Source: Iris pallida (taxonomy: Eukaryota > Streptophyta > Magnoliopsida > Asparagales > Iridaceae). From it: DNA of 64,000 nt. The notes under the pieces are model-generated. The model had not been told where the DNA came from, made no database searches, and worked only from the letters and a program-made list of their open reading frames with translations. The translations under genes were made by a program, and so were the position numbers. The stretch covers positions 12,299,633 to 12,363,632 of the forward strand of contig JANAVB010023996.1 in assembly GCA_029216955.1 (NCBI GenBank). Direction: 5' to 3'. This document shows positions 11,301 through 23,183 of this stretch, in pieces. Numbering within the stretch: the first letter of the stretch is position 1; every line of letters begins with the position of its first letter.

Positions 11301-11764
11301 CTTCGACAGTGTTACAAATAATGTAGCGTCACCGGTCATATGCCGTGAACAACTGCTGTCGATGATCCATTTGCTTTTAGCATGTGAAAGGTGTTCCACC
11401 TACAAAATAATTTGCAGATGAAACTTTTGGTACCCATTTCTTGTATGGTCCTGAAATGTTAGCTTTTGGTATCCATGTATAAATATTTAAATCAACAAGC
11501 TTTCTGATTCTACATGCAGGAGAAATATGACTAGTGTAGCCACAATAATGACGTTGTGCATGTTGAGTGTTGAAAGCTGAGTGATGTGCATGGTTGGTAG
11601 GTTTAGGTTTTCTAGTATAGAAGAAAGCAAAACCTATAATCTTGTTTGGGCTTAACCTTTTGGGGTAAAGGTTTGATATGGTTAGGTCTGACAGTGTTTG
11701 GTTTGGGAATGTTCCGATTATTCGGTAAGTGACACATGTTAGGGTAGGAAGCAACAGTCTTAGG
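8320..11764 (-). pseudogene. Sire-like pol: protease, integrase, reverse transcriptase, RNase H
   Basis: Copia-type polyprotein in fragments. After a degenerate second zinc knuckle (about 11590), the protease motif reads WIIDSSCSRHMTGD (about 11368), with Ser where the family has Gly. Next come the His/Cys integrase finger (about 10990-10860) and integrase core with LHMDLFG, RSDHGGKF and VVERKN (catalytic D, D, E). RT runs 9804-8683 with KARLVAQGYNQ and the catalytic YVDDIIF. RNase H has SDADFAG, and its tail runs 8616-8320. Frame changes lie near 11390 and 10830. In-frame stops near 10795, at 9859-9861, near 9815 and at 8683-8685 each fit C-to-T or G-to-A change of Gln or Trp codons. Not functional as it stands. 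Confidence 0.92.
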
Positions 11765-13243
11765 CTATTTTTCTAACCTAATTTCTAATCTTTTGGAAGT
11801 GTCATACAACTTAGTATAGTCAGAAGTGAGTGCTTCCATTCTGACTTGTGCATGTTGAAGACTTTTCTTCCCTTTAGAAAGTTCTTCTTTCAGTTGGTCA
11901 ATAACCTTGTATTTTTCTTCGGATGACTTGGAAGTCTCGTGTAATAAGAGCTTAATAGATGAAAGCTTACCAGACTCACTAACATTATTTCTAACCTCAG
12001 CTAGTTGGTCGATAAGTCTTCCTATTTCACCTTTGTACTCTTTGAGTACCTTCTTAGAGGTCTGATATTTGCTACGTAGTTTCCTGTAATCACTTATCAG
12101 TTCACTGAAGGCATCTCCTAATTGCTCAATGGTGAAGTCATCATATGTATCAACTACAGGTTCAAAGAGTACCTGATCGGATGCCATAAAGCATACATTT
12201 ACAGCATCTTCTGATTGTTCGTCTCCTGAGTCGCTGGCTTCACTTTTATGCCATATGCTGGTGTCGGCATACTTCTGAGATGTTGATCTCTTCAGGTTCC
12301 CTTTCTCATACCTGTTGTTTTTCTTGCTTGATGATGAGTTTGTAGGACAATCCTTCTTCATGTGTCCCTTCTTCTTGCAGCCATAGCAGACAGCATCATC
12401 TTGATACCAGTTGTTTTTTCTATTGTTTTCTTTGGCTTTCTTCTCATATCTCATGAATCTTTTGAATTTCCTTGCTATGAGTGCTTGATCTTCAACATCA
12501 GATTCGCTGCTGTCTGAATCACCTTCAGCAGCTTTTCTGTGTTGAGCCTTGAAAGTGATCGTCTTCTCCTTTGGTACAGGCTCTTCAAAATCTTGTAGCT
12601 CCAGTTCATGAGTGAGTAGCTTACCCATGAGTACTTCAAGGGACATAGTTGTGAGGTCGTTCCCTTCAATAATTGTAGTAGCCTTTGGAATCCAGTTCTT
12701 GGTAAGTGCTCGCAGGAGTTTGCGAATCTTTTCATGGTTACTGTAATCTTTGCCTAGGGAGGACAAAGGATTTACAATATCCAAAAATCTTTCGAACATC
12801 TGAGTAACTGTTTCGTTGGGCTTCATCTTGAACACCTCATACTCTTGAGTAAGTCTGCTGACCTTTGATTCTTTAACTTGAGTCGTGCCTTCATGTGTGA
12901 CTTTAAGAAGCTTCCATACTTCATTAGCAGTTGTGCAAATAGACACCCTGTTAAATTTAGTTCTGTCTAAAGCACAAAATAAAGCATTAATAGCACGTAC
13001 GTCAAGACTGGCCTTTTTCTTTTCTTCCTCTGTATATCTGTTATGGGGTTTTTCAATTAAAACTCCATCAACATTTATACGAGGTGGCTTTTGATAGCCA
13101 TCAATAACAATAGACCATAAATCAAAGTCAAGAGATTTCAAGAAGAAAGTCATCCGTGTTTTCCAATAGATATAATTTGTACCATCAAACAGTGGAGGTC
13201 TGTTTGTGGCCTGGCCTTCACTTGTGAATTTTACAGTTGCCAT
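11765..13243 (-). CDS. Sire-like gag, open reading frame intact (492 residues)
   Basis: Copia Gag: residues about 15-70 hold PPLFDGTNYIYWKTRM, the typical plant copia gag opening (DUF4219/UBN2 type). The central region continues as UBN2. A CCHC zinc knuckle CYGCKKKGHMKKDC lies at about residues 287-300, for binding element RNA. The carboxy-terminal third (about 375-492) is Lys/Glu/Leu-rich and looks like a coiled coil, as in the long Gag of Sire elements. The start is the first Met, 79 bases after the primer-binding site. It ends at a TAG followed by pol-like residues in the same frame, so this stop may itself be a mutated Gln codon in a former gag-pol fusion. It is the only long intact gene in the window. 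Confidence 0.9.
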   Translation of the reverse strand: MATVKFTSEGQATNRPPLFDGTNYIYWKTRMTFFLKSLDFDLWSIVIDGYQKPPRINVDGVLIEKPHNRYTEEEKKKASLDVRAINALFCALDRTKFNRVSICTTANEVWKLLKVTHEGTTQVKESKVSRLTQEYEVFKMKPNETVTQMFERFLDIVNPLSSLGKDYSNHEKIRKLLRALTKNWIPKATTIIEGNDLTTMSLEVLMGKLLTHELELQDFEEPVPKEKTITFKAQHRKAAEGDSDSSESDVEDQALIARKFKRFMRYEKKAKENNRKNNWYQDDAVCYGCKKKGHMKKDCPTNSSSSKKNNRYEKGNLKRSTSQKYADTSIWHKSEASDSGDEQSEDAVNVCFMASDQVLFEPVVDTYDDFTIEQLGDAFSELISDYRKLRSKYQTSKKVLKEYKGEIGRLIDQLAEVRNNVSESGKLSSIKLLLHETSKSSEEKYKVIDQLKEELSKGKKSLQHAQVRMEALTSDYTKLYDTSKRLEIRLEK

Positions 13244-13322
13244 GTATTGTGCTGTGATCTATATAATAATTAATTAAATGAATAAATAATTGTAATGTTA
13301 CCTGGCTTTACTTGTAACACCC

Positions 13323-13334
13323 GCTCTGATACCA
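13323..13334 (-). other. primer-binding site, initiator Met-tRNA type
   Basis: On the coding strand TGGTATCAGAGC begins two bases after the 5' LTR end CCTACA. This is the standard 12-base match to the 3' end of plant initiator methionine tRNA, used by most plant copia elements to prime cDNA synthesis. Confidence 0.95.
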
Positions 13335-13336
13335 AT

Positions 13337-14387
13337 TGTAGGAACGAAATCGTAACGTAGAATACTCTAGAGGGGGTGAATAGAGTTGGCATCGGAATAA
13401 TACTAATTAAAAATTGTTAGCAGCAAGATCACATAACAATAATCACAACTAAATAATGTAAAGGCAGAGATAAAAAGCAAACGCAAAGACAGCGATGTAT
13501 ATTGGTTTCCCTCTGTTGAGGACTAATCCAGTCGGTAGAACTCTTGCTACCAGTTGAATCTACTATTGGAAAAACCGCAAGTTTTCTTACGAAGTCCTTG
13601 CAACTTCTACAACGCGAGCTTTGATACGAAGAACTCGTCCAACTTCAATTATGAAGAGGTATTCTTCTATCAAGCCTTCTGATTACAATCACTCAAAAAC
13701 TTCTAGACCGTACCGCACTGGCAAATCGACTAGAAGATTGTAACTGGCTTGGGATCTGAAAATTAAAGCTCGAGAAAAACTCTTTGGAAGATAGTAGGCT
13801 TTGAATAGAGAGAAGATTTGAAAGTGAATGAGTGAGTTAAAAAGATCGAAATCCTTCTCTATTTATAGGAGTTCCAAAGACAGAATTCTGGCAGAATTCG
13901 AGCAGAATTTGATGAGCAAATCTCGGTCAAATCCGCAACTGTAGGAGGACCAAGTTCCAAGGAATTCAAAAACAAAATTGCCACTAACTGAACTCTGGCC
14001 GAACTCTGGCCGAGCTCTGTCAGGGTTAGGTTAGGGTTTTTAAAATTAGATTTTGGGGAATTTTGAAAACCTTTTTGGATCTTTTGTAAATACGAATGTT
14101 TTTTAACACTAAGGACATTTTAAAAACATTTTGAAATCATTTTGGAATAGCCTATTTGCCAGTACGACTCGGTGTACAAAGTATTCCTAGACTCAAATAA
14201 AATAAAAAATACATTGCTCAAAGAAATACAGACTCGAACAGGCAAACAACGCTTAGGTCTTGAACTGAGTAGATAGCCGTTCTTGATCATGTCCAAGAGT
14301 CCGAGATATCCTGACTAGCTCCATATATCGAGACAGAGTTTGATCAATTATTAAAATCAGTTTGACTATATGACCAAGGGGCCAACA
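13337..14387 (-). repeat. 5' LTR of the Sire-like element
   Basis: 1051 bases, matching the LTR at 4886-5970, with TATAAATA at 13860-13867 on the coding strand. It is followed inward by the primer-binding site and outward by target duplication AGTAT at 14388-14392. Confidence 0.92.
13860..13867 (-). promoter_or_regulatory. TATA box in the Sire 5' LTR
   Basis: TATAAATA on the coding strand, upstream of the primer-binding site and gag. This is the probable core promoter for the element transcript. Confidence 0.65.
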
Positions 14388-14392
14388 AGTAT

Positions 14393-16257
14393 TACAGCCA
14401 GAATAGGGCTTAACATAACCCATCTCCCTATTCAGTATCTGGGTACTCCGCTCTTCAAAGGTCGTGCTAAGCGGGAGTACTTCTCGGAGCTTGCGGATGA
14501 AATTAAAAAGAAATTGGCGGAATGGAGGGGCAGATTACTATCATTCGACAGGAAGATTACGCTCATCCACAGTTTACTCGCATCCATTCTGATACACTTT
14601 CTTGCGGTGATCAAAGTCCCTAACAAAAATTTTCAAAAGTTGGGAGGTATGATGGCGGACTTCCTATGGAACTCCAATGACAAACACTGGAGAAAATGGG
14701 TCGCCTGGTCATCGGTCTGTAGACCCATAGAGGAAGAAGGGCTAGGTCTTAGGTCTCTCTCCTAGGTTATGCAGCTGTTACATTTGAAATATTGTTGGGT
14801 ACTCATCAAAGGTCAATCCTTTTGGGCTCAATACATGATAGCCAAGTACGACGACCCGAGGGACATGGATTTCTCTCCCCCCAAGTGGCCATCTACTTTG
14901 TGGCATCCTATGATGGCTAATTTTCACAACATAAATTGTGACAGCCAATGGATTATCGGAAGGGGTCACGTGCCTATATGAGGGGCTAATTGGAGTGGGA
15001 GTATTTTGCCTAAGCCACCCATGGTCAGGTATATCCCTAACATTAGTCAAATTTTGGCTAACCCTTATATTCGATGCAGGTATTGAAACTCTTTTAATGC
15101 CCACAACATACTTGCCCTGACGAAAAAAGATATCCTGAAGGGGTTAGTTCTGAGCGACTCCCCGGATCGTATGGTCTGGACATTATCTCCTGATGGCGAG
15201 TTCAAAAACAAACTTTACTGGAACAAGTACCGCACTAAGTTTGACATATCTAAGTGGGCCAAGTTCTATTGGAACCAATTCTTCCAGCCCAGGATTAGCG
15301 CCTTCCTATGGCGGCTGAGTCGGAATGCCATCCCGGTTGACTCGCGTCTACGATCTATGGGCTTTCGTATGGCGTCGAAGTGTGTTTGCTGTGAGCTATC
15401 GACGGAAGAAAATTATGATCATCTGTTTGTCTGCGGCAAGAAGACAAAGACCGTTTGGCAACACTTTGCGAGGATTCAGCATCTTCGAGCAAACATGGAT
15501 AACATTAAAGATTTGGCGGAGGTATGGCTTAGCGACATTTCTCTTTCTAATTTTGCTAGTGTCAACAGGAACATTATATTTGCGACGTGTCTGTGGGAGA
15601 TTTGGAAATAAAAAAACATGATCGTCTTTAATAACGGTAAGCCGAATACCCAGGCGATTATTTGTCGGGTCGCCTTAGCCCTTTAGGAGGCGGCCAAAGC
15701 TCACAGCGTCCTGGGTACACAGCATGGTGATGAGAGCGGGCCTACTACGCTGGACGTCAATCGGAGATGGAGGCCTGGGCTCCTCCAATCGTAGGCTTCA
15801 AGCTGAATGTGGGATCCTACGAGGGTGTGGGCAGCGGGTGGGGGCGTGGAGGGATTGTCCGTGACTCGGATGGTCAAATGAGTTTGGCCTACTGCCAGTT
15901 TTCGGAGCAGGATAGGTCTCGCACCGAGGACTTGGATGCGCTATGCTTTAGATTGCAGGCTTATCATGACAAGCACATTTCTATTGGCACTATTAAAACT
16001 AACTCTAAAGCTCTCTTAATGTCCTCAAAGGCAGCAAGCAGGTCTCATGGAGTGATGAATACAAACTCAGAAAAGTCCAGAGACTGATCCCCCCAATTGT
16101 GACATCTCTCTAACTATGGAAAATGAAAATAGAGTGGCAAAAGCTCTGGCCGCCTGGGGCTTATCCGCTAGAGGTACTCAAATCTTCTCCCACTCTAGGC
16201 TTCTTCCAATAGAGGTTGGCCGGACACTTTCGCTGGACCATCACCACTATCCGCCTT
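14393..16257 (+). pseudogene. LINE ORF2, downstream fragment: RT end, zf-RVT, RNase H
   Basis: Continues the frame of the fragment at 4577-4885. The first open stretch (to 14764) holds YLGTPLFKGR and LLSFDRKITLI, typical post-RT LINE motifs. After a stop at 14763-14765 and others near 14980 and 15088, 15171-15609 carries the zf-RVT region (FQPRISAFLWRL, then CVCCELSTEENYDHLFVCG with the Cys/His pattern). An RNase H domain follows at about 15767-16087 (GGIVRDSDGQMSLAY; acidic residues partly kept). A later piece near 16120-16255 includes ENRVAKALAAWGL, the usual end of plant LINE RNase H regions. Several stops show it is dead. Confidence 0.85.
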
Positions 16258-16475
16258 GATTTTGCGGTGTTGGGAGTCTGTTTATATTCTTCTTTTGTGG
16301 CCGTGTGCTATGATTCATTTTGCTGACGGCCTTTTCTGTTATTTCTATCGTTGCATTTCCTTCCATTTTGTAGGCGGTTGCGGCTATCTCCCGCCGCCAT
16401 TTAAGCCTTGGCTCATTTTGAGTTATTTATATATTCATTTTCCTTATATATATTTTAACTTACACTAAAAAAAAA
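16258..16475 (+). other. LINE 3' untranslated region and poly(A)
   Basis: No reading frame continues past the RNase H region. The sequence ends in nine A residues (16467-16475) directly against a TA run that belongs to the target LTR, so the LINE 3' end is well placed. Confidence 0.75.
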
Positions 16476-16476
16476 T

Positions 16477-16533
<57 letters not shown>

Positions 16534-17090
16534 AAGTTATATATGTTAGTATGTTTGTTAGATGTTGGTTAGTAGAGGGTTATATTTGTTAGAGTTGTTA
16601 TATGTTAGAGTAAGTTATATTTGTTAGTATGAGTGTTAGTTTGATAGTAGAGGTTAGTATTTTATTAGATATTTGATATGTTGTTAGATAGTTTGATGTT
16701 AGATATCTAGTATATTAGATATTGATATGTTAGTAGGTTATGTTAGTTCTAGATATTGGTATGTTAGCAAGTTAGTCTCTATAGGTTATATGTTGGATAT
16801 TAGTTAAGATGTTATGTTAGTACATTAGATAGTAAGTTAATTAGATGTTTGAGGGGTATCTTTGTATCTCATGATACCAAGTTAGTATCTTAAGGTAAAT
16901 ATTAATTACCTTTACCTTCAAGGTAAATGATTAGTTTACCTTATGACCAAGGTATTAGTTTTGGGATGCCAATTTGACCAAGGTTAATATGGTATCCTAG
17001 TGTTAGTGGGTTAGTGTCTAAATGTTTGAGTTTGAGTAGGTGATAATAGATTGTGGAAGGGTTATATAGATAGGTATATATATTTTTGGA

Positions 17091-17131
17091 TTATATATAT
17101 ATTATATATATATATATATATAATATATATT

Positions 17132-17162
<31 letters not shown>

Positions 17163-17167
17163 TATAT

Positions 17168-17219
<52 letters not shown>
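17091..17219. repeat. TA microsatellite in LTR A
   Basis: An imperfect (TA)n run with AAAATA interruptions. Runs at the same place occur in LTR B (23745-23830) and LTR C (30209-30253), of different length. Confidence 0.9.
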
Positions 17220-17221
<2 letters not shown>

Positions 17222-17496
17222 GAGTATATAGATATAGGTTATGGTTCATAGTGAGGATATGTATATACATGATATATGATATCTATATGTATGTGTTAGG
17301 GTATACTATATGGGTAAGGATATATGTGATATATATGTAATGTATATTACATAACTATGTTTTTGTGCCTTGTTAGCTATATGGTTTAGCTATGTGCCTT
17401 GATTTAGGCTATGTGTTAGAATACAATGGTACTAGTATACTTGATTGTTTAGGCCTTAGACTTGTTTAGACCTAGAATGGACTAACCTAGTCTAGT

Positions 17497-17599
17497 TTGA
17501 CCATTGTTGACCAAAACCTAGCTACGTTGGCCGCATTAGACTAGTTGTCCTAGTTTGACTAGATTGTTGACCAGAGTTGACCAAGAGTGGATTTTGACC
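17497..17599 (+). promoter_or_regulatory. TTGAC (W-box-like) cluster in LTR A
   Basis: Six TTGAC cores, five of them TTGACC, within about 100 bases on one strand. W-box core TTGAC is the known binding site of WRKY transcription factors. Binding here is inferred only. Confidence 0.45.
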
Positions 17600-18934
17600 T
17601 AGATTGGCTTAGACTCATATAGATTGCATTATAATTTTAATTACCATATAAATTAAACTCTTTATAACCTGTGTTGCTCTAACTAGGACTCTGTGACTCC
17701 AGTTGGCCATCTTTTTATATCGGTTGTTCAGGGTATCAGGCGAGTTCATTCTCTGACTGTTTCATACTTGCTAGAACTTATATTCTTGCTCTAGATTACT
17801 TTACTTGATGCTGTCATGTTGGTAGCAGGAATTGGTACTATATGGATCTTTTTTATGAGATGGTATCCTTCTCGGAAGCATCGGATACTTCATGTCATGT
17901 GTATTTCACTTACATTATGTATCTCTATGCTTCTACTATTCATGTATACTCTTGTGATTCATGTACTATCATGTTCACAGAGCCCTCATGAATTAATTTT
18001 ACGTACTCTCATTTATGAGGCAGTGAAATCATGAATCTTAACATAACTTGTCTCGTTCATTGTGTATAGATTGGGGATGGGGGGAGTAGAAATAATCATG
18101 CAAATAATTCTAAAGTAGTGTAGTCATGAATCAACTCTATATTATAGCCATGAATCATTTCCACCTGTTCATATGTCTATCTTGTACTCTGAATCACTAG
18201 TCACTGATAGTTCTTTACTTATAGTAGATATTTCTATTACAGTTATCTCTTTTACTTCACGTACATTTTTCCAGTTATTCATATATTTTACTCTATTACA
18301 TGCTTTATATTTTTATGACATGTTATGAACTACATGAGATGTATTGTGCTCATTCCTGTCATGACTGGACCTGTTAAAAATATTTCGGGTAACATAGAGA
18401 TTCACAGCTAGCCTAGAGGACCAGTAGAGCTTAGATTAGATTGCTATTTTATGGTTTAGTTTTCTCTGTTGGAACTTGTATTTAATAGAGTAATGCTACA
18501 GTTACAACCAAATGCTTACAACCTTCACCTATTGCTAACATGTGTGCCATGGCCCATATATCAGCACATGGGTGAGTGGTTGTAAGAGGGTTGTAATCAT
18601 TTGGTAGTAGATTTAGCATTATTGATTGTAGTAAGTGGAGATTTGAGTTGTATTTGAGATTGTTTGAGATATTATTATTTTAGAAGTTTATTTAAGTTGT
18701 TGCTTTGAGTTTAGTATAGACTTCTGTGTTATCCTATCGTGCCTAGACTGTGATTGAGTTATATCATATCGTATACTTGTCCTCCGTTTGGAGTTGAGAT
18801 TTATGACAGGTATATTATATATATTGCGTGAGTTGTTTAGTTAACGACCTTGAACAGTGTTCTACCGCCAATTCTGCAGCGTAGGCTGGACGTACCCACT
18901 TCTCGTACCCCTACACTTGGTACGGGTTGTGACA

Positions 18935-21163
18935 CGTTTTTAGTGGTGGCCGATGCAGCTCAAGAGTCGTATTAGTGCAATGTCGTGGTAGTACAACGAT
19001 TAGTTGTACTGCTGCGTGCCTGCGGTAGAAACTATGGAATAGGCTTTAGTAGAGAGGTTACTCAATCACAGTTTGGACTACTTATGAAGATTCCTGGGAT
19101 GACCCTTGAGAATCTCATTATAAAATATCTCGAAATTCGATTCCGACAGTTTCTGTCTACTTCCTTGTTCATCGTTAAATTTGATTCATGGTATTCATTG
19201 TTGACTTGATTTTCTACCAAAATAATATTATGGGCTAGGTTGCCTCAGTCATGGAATCTTGAGTCATCTACAGCCATATTAGATGGTTTGGCGATGAGAT
19301 AGAGTCTGATTTTGGATGTTTTTCTCGGGTGTGGGAATTTAAAGTTTTCGTAGCCAAGCTAGCGGTAACACAAAAAATTTAAATACCATAATTCTAGAGA
19401 TATGTACCTTAGCTGCGGACTCTATGGATTATTGCTATTGTACTTACTAGCGTAACGAAGATTCTGGTAACATGTTTCTGAAGAGGAATACATACCATAT
19501 AGATGGTCCCCTAGTATGATGTAATGGAATATCGGGATGGATGTTGCTTAAGTTATGGATTAGATAGAGGGAGCTAGGCCACCTGTAGCATAGAACCATG
19601 CGCCGAACAATCAGAGGGATATACCCCAGAGAGGCAGGGCTTTTGCAATGACGGTCATGGAGACTGATGCTGCAGGTGACGAGTTAGCTGGTCTGTCCTT
19701 CCTGTCCTTCCTTTCCATCTTGTTGTGTGATTCTATTAGTACCTGTCAGGATGTATTGTGCTGTGATAGATAATGTAGTGACCTATTCGAGACTATGAGA
19801 TCACGACCAGTTGGAATCATGTTTTGCATGCTTTAGATAGAATTTTCACGTCCTTGATTAATGGGGGTTTAACCTAGAAGGAGTATCATGATCGAACAGA
19901 CCATATGATTATCAAATTGTATCTTTGGAGGATTTTTGAACATATCATCTCTACCTTATGTTTCAGTCTTTCAAAATAAATAAATTATTTCCTATCATCA
20001 ATTAACTTAAGAGTAGGGATAAATTCAGATAACTAGTCTAATTCTTTGTAGAACTTTATTAGTTATAACTCTTTCATAGTATAATGGTTTGATAGCTTGT
20101 ATTAGGACTTATTATTAAGTATGGTAGTCTAGTTGACATTAGACTAGTAACCCTTTATAGTTAAATTTCTGTTGATTTTGACTATCAATTTCATTTAGGA
20201 TGTTAGTCTGCTCAGGAGATAGTGACCCCTCCGGCTCACCAGAAGGATAGTAAGATGTATTAATGGTTAGAATAGTGCTATTTTATAGGTGTACTTTAAA
20301 AACAATAAGGATATTCGAGGTCGGTTTGCTTTTGTGGAATTGAATAATTTTAGTTTATTGATTCTCGAGATATTTTACTTAAGATTGTGATGCTAAATTT
20401 AGGAATTTAGAAATGGAGAAGAGAATGTAACTATGAAGCGATAATAATACCAAAATTGAACAAGATGTTTTTAAGAAGACATAGTGAACACATGGATTTT
20501 GGGTTATGGGGAAATTTATAGATTTTGTGGAGGTTTTAAAATTTAAGAAGAATAATATTTGAAGGTGTACGTGAAGGAAATACGAAGGTCAATTTTATGA
20601 TAAAGAATAAGTTTTGGCATGACATAGTAGTATTAGCTTCGAATAAATTCGAGGACAGTGGTTTGAGCATGTTCGAGGATTTCATAGACTTTGATCTAGA
20701 GATTTTGGATCGAAGTTAGGACAAGGTGTAGAAATTTAAATTTTTGGGATGATTAAGCGGATAAGGGAGAGTAAGATCAGAATGAAGGAATAAAAGTTTT
20801 AACAAAAGCATGATTCATGAGAAATGCCTTGGGAATTTAGACCCTACTTCTAGGAGGAAGTTTTAGTCACCAGACCTAATTTGAGGTGAGTTTTCGACCT
20901 AGGCTTTAGCATGTCTTTTGGGATATTTTGTTACACCCCTTTCTTGTATGTTTTGATACCTTGTGATTGTCTTGTGCTGTAGTATGGCTAGTATAGCTAG
21001 ATGAGACATCAGACTGATATTGCCTGCCATGACCCTGTATGTTAATCTTTCAAATTGTTTGATTTAGATGAGCTTCTAAGACCATGATTGTTGGGGATGA
21101 GACTCTAGAAGGTGTACGACCATCTTAATTTCTAGGATAAAATTTTTCTAAGTAGGGTAGATT
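18935..21163 (+). mobile_element. internal region 1 of the LARD-like array
   Basis: 2229 bases between LTR A and LTR B. It starts with a TTTTAGTGGTGGCC block (primer-binding region, 18937-18960) and ends with AGTAGGGTAGATT, the purine-rich tract. In between are many stops in all frames. The longest open frames (74 codons at 18985) have no recognisable domain. The lead-in to the tract (ATTTCTAGGATAAAATTTTTCTAAG) is the degenerate form of the sequence that precedes the 3' LTR of Del/Tekay chromoviruses, placing this family near them. Confidence 0.8.
18937..18960 (+). other. primer-binding region, conserved block
   Basis: Begins three bases after the LTR end. The block GTGGTGGCCGATGCAG closely matches the sequence at the same place in the chromoviruses (51681-51697; minus strand 35909-35928), in internal region 2 (25398) and after LTR D (63944). 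It is not the usual Met-tRNA site; I cannot name the primer tRNA. Confidence 0.6.
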
Positions 21164-22952
21164 TGTAACCACCCACTTTTCTAAAATAAGGATAATTTTA
21201 AACTTTTGTAAAAATTTATTATTTAATAATAGGATTTATGATTTATGGAGATTTTTTAATTAATTTAATACTATTTAAAATTGGTGAATTATAATTTTGA
21301 TGTGTTAGCTACTGAACCCTAGAACTGTTGAGCCTAGAGACTAACCATGACCATGGGGACCTAATCATGTGATTAGAATGACTATTTACAACTTTTTAGG
21401 CTAAGAATATTTTTGTCATTTTGTGACTTTTGAATTATTTAGGATTTTAATTTATTGGTAAATTTTAGATTATTTTAATAATATTTGAATTAATGTATTG
21501 TGATTTTGGTCATTTTTATATTTAAATATTTTTGAATTTTTATATTTTAATATTGATTTTACAAGATTTGTTTAGTCGGGTTTGCGTTTCGTTTCATTCC
21601 GCCCTGTGTTAGTGACCCGGGTAGCTTAGACTCTAGACGGGATCCCAAAATTAGTTAGTCATGGCCCACAAACCCTACTAATTAAGTTAGTAAGTTTAGA
21701 CTAATCCCACTTGTTAGATTGGTTAAGTAAGAGGTTTAAATTTAACCATTTTGATCCCAAACTTGAACCTAACTTAAATTTAACCAAAAGTACTAGTTGA
21801 GACATTATTAGGCTTTCCCCCAAGGCCCAAATAGGGTTTAATGGCAACCACTATAGGAAGATTAGCCTCCCTTCCTTTTATTTTATTCCATCTTGCCTCT
21901 TTTCCTTCACAAAGTGTTCTTCCCCAAATTAGAGAGCCTTCCTCTTTGATTTGATCTCCAAATCCTTACATCCCTCCACCAAAACTTCCATCCAACCTTC
22001 TCATACTACCAAGGGAGGGTGCTAGCAATAATTTAGAGCAAAATACAAGGAGGAGTGTCCTTTTTGGAAGATCTTCGTGTCGGAGTCGTGTCCATGGGAG
22101 TATTATTGGAATTTCATTCCCAATAGGTAAAACTAACCCTCTAAAATGATTTTCTATGCATATTAATTAGTTTTGAATCCATAGGATCCACCCGATGTAT
22201 GTACCCCATTTAGATTCAAATTTGAGGCCATTTGGAGCTCTCTTGAGGATTTTAGATATGTGTCTTGTGTCCTACTTGATAGATCCCAAATTAGGACATG
22301 CCATGTGTATGTATGTATGCTAATAGTTTAAATATATATTTAAATTCAGTTCTAGAATGGTTAGAGAGAGGATTGACTTAGTTAGGATGGTTAGAATGAG
22401 TTTTATTTGGATACCTATGTTGGTATCCAAGTATCTTGGCCTACATGTGTATCTTTTGTCCAAGACAACTCAAATTTGTAATATTCATCCACGTTTTTAT
22501 TAACCAAAGTAACATAAAAATGTCATAACTTTTAGCTTAGAACTCCAATCCATTTTTTTTAAAGAACCTTATCGAAGTTAGCTTTCCAAATATATATATA
22601 TATTAATAGGTAAAATACATTCTAAAACTTTCTGTAAAACTGTTTGAGTGTCAGTTGTCCGAAAGACAAATGCGTTTCGGTATTTTCACGATTTCGGAAG
22701 CTTTCGGACACGAAAATGCGATCCGTTTGAAGTTTTGAAAAGCTAATATGAAGGACTACAACATACTTTAATCCTAGAATTTAGTGAAGTCCCAATTGGT
22801 ACAATATTGATTTTACGTAGAAGAGTGACTATACGATATAGACATTTTGTGTATCCTATGAGCCTATGTAGTATGGATATTAAATGAATGTACGTATCAT
22901 AGGTTGTCGAGTATATGTATGATATAGTACATATATTTATATACACACACAC

Positions 22953-23024
<72 letters not shown>

Positions 23025-23028
23025 TATA

Positions 23029-23126
23029 TTATTGTTAAGTTATATATATTAGTATGTTTGTTAGATGTTGGTTAGTAGAGGGTTATATATGTTAGAGTTG
23101 TTATATGTTAGTGTAAGTTATAATTG

Positions 23127-23183
<57 letters not shown>

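Larger units (their letters stand above)
4886..14387 (-). mobile_element. Sire/Maximus-like Ty1/copia retrotransposon, complete structure
   Basis: A 9502-base element read right to left: 5' LTR 13337-14387, primer-binding site, gag, pol, an extra third ORF, polypurine tract, 3' LTR 4886-5970. It has a perfect 5-bp target duplication AGTAT (4881-4885 and 14388-14392). LTRs begin TGTTGGCC and end CCTACA on the coding strand. The order protease, integrase, RT, RNase H is that of Ty1/copia. A long gag with a carboxy-terminal coiled coil and an ORF after RNase H are traits of the Sire/Maximus lineage. Pol has several stops and frame changes, so it is not autonomous now. Confidence 0.9.
4555..16475 (+). 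mobile_element. 5'-truncated L1-type LINE, split by a copia element
   Basis: A non-LTR retrotransposon fragment starting inside the reverse transcriptase domain (4555-4885) and continuing after the copia insertion (14393-16475). It ends with an A run (16467-16475) against a TA repeat. The empty TA site is seen in LTRs B and C. Truncation at the 5' end is typical of target-primed LINE insertions. The downstream half carries a zf-RVT-like region and an RNase H domain, as in plant L1 elements. Confidence 0.85.
16476..18934 (+). repeat. LTR A, right fragment
   Basis: Continues LTR A after the LINE: two long TA runs (16476-16527, 17091-17219), TTGAC cluster (17497-17599), acceptor-like CAG at 17729-17731, and LTR end GGGTTGTGACA. 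It parallels 23030-25389 in LTR B throughout. The frame of 72 codons at 17816 is also present, with changes, in B and C but has no recognisable product and is judged accidental. Confidence 0.85.
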
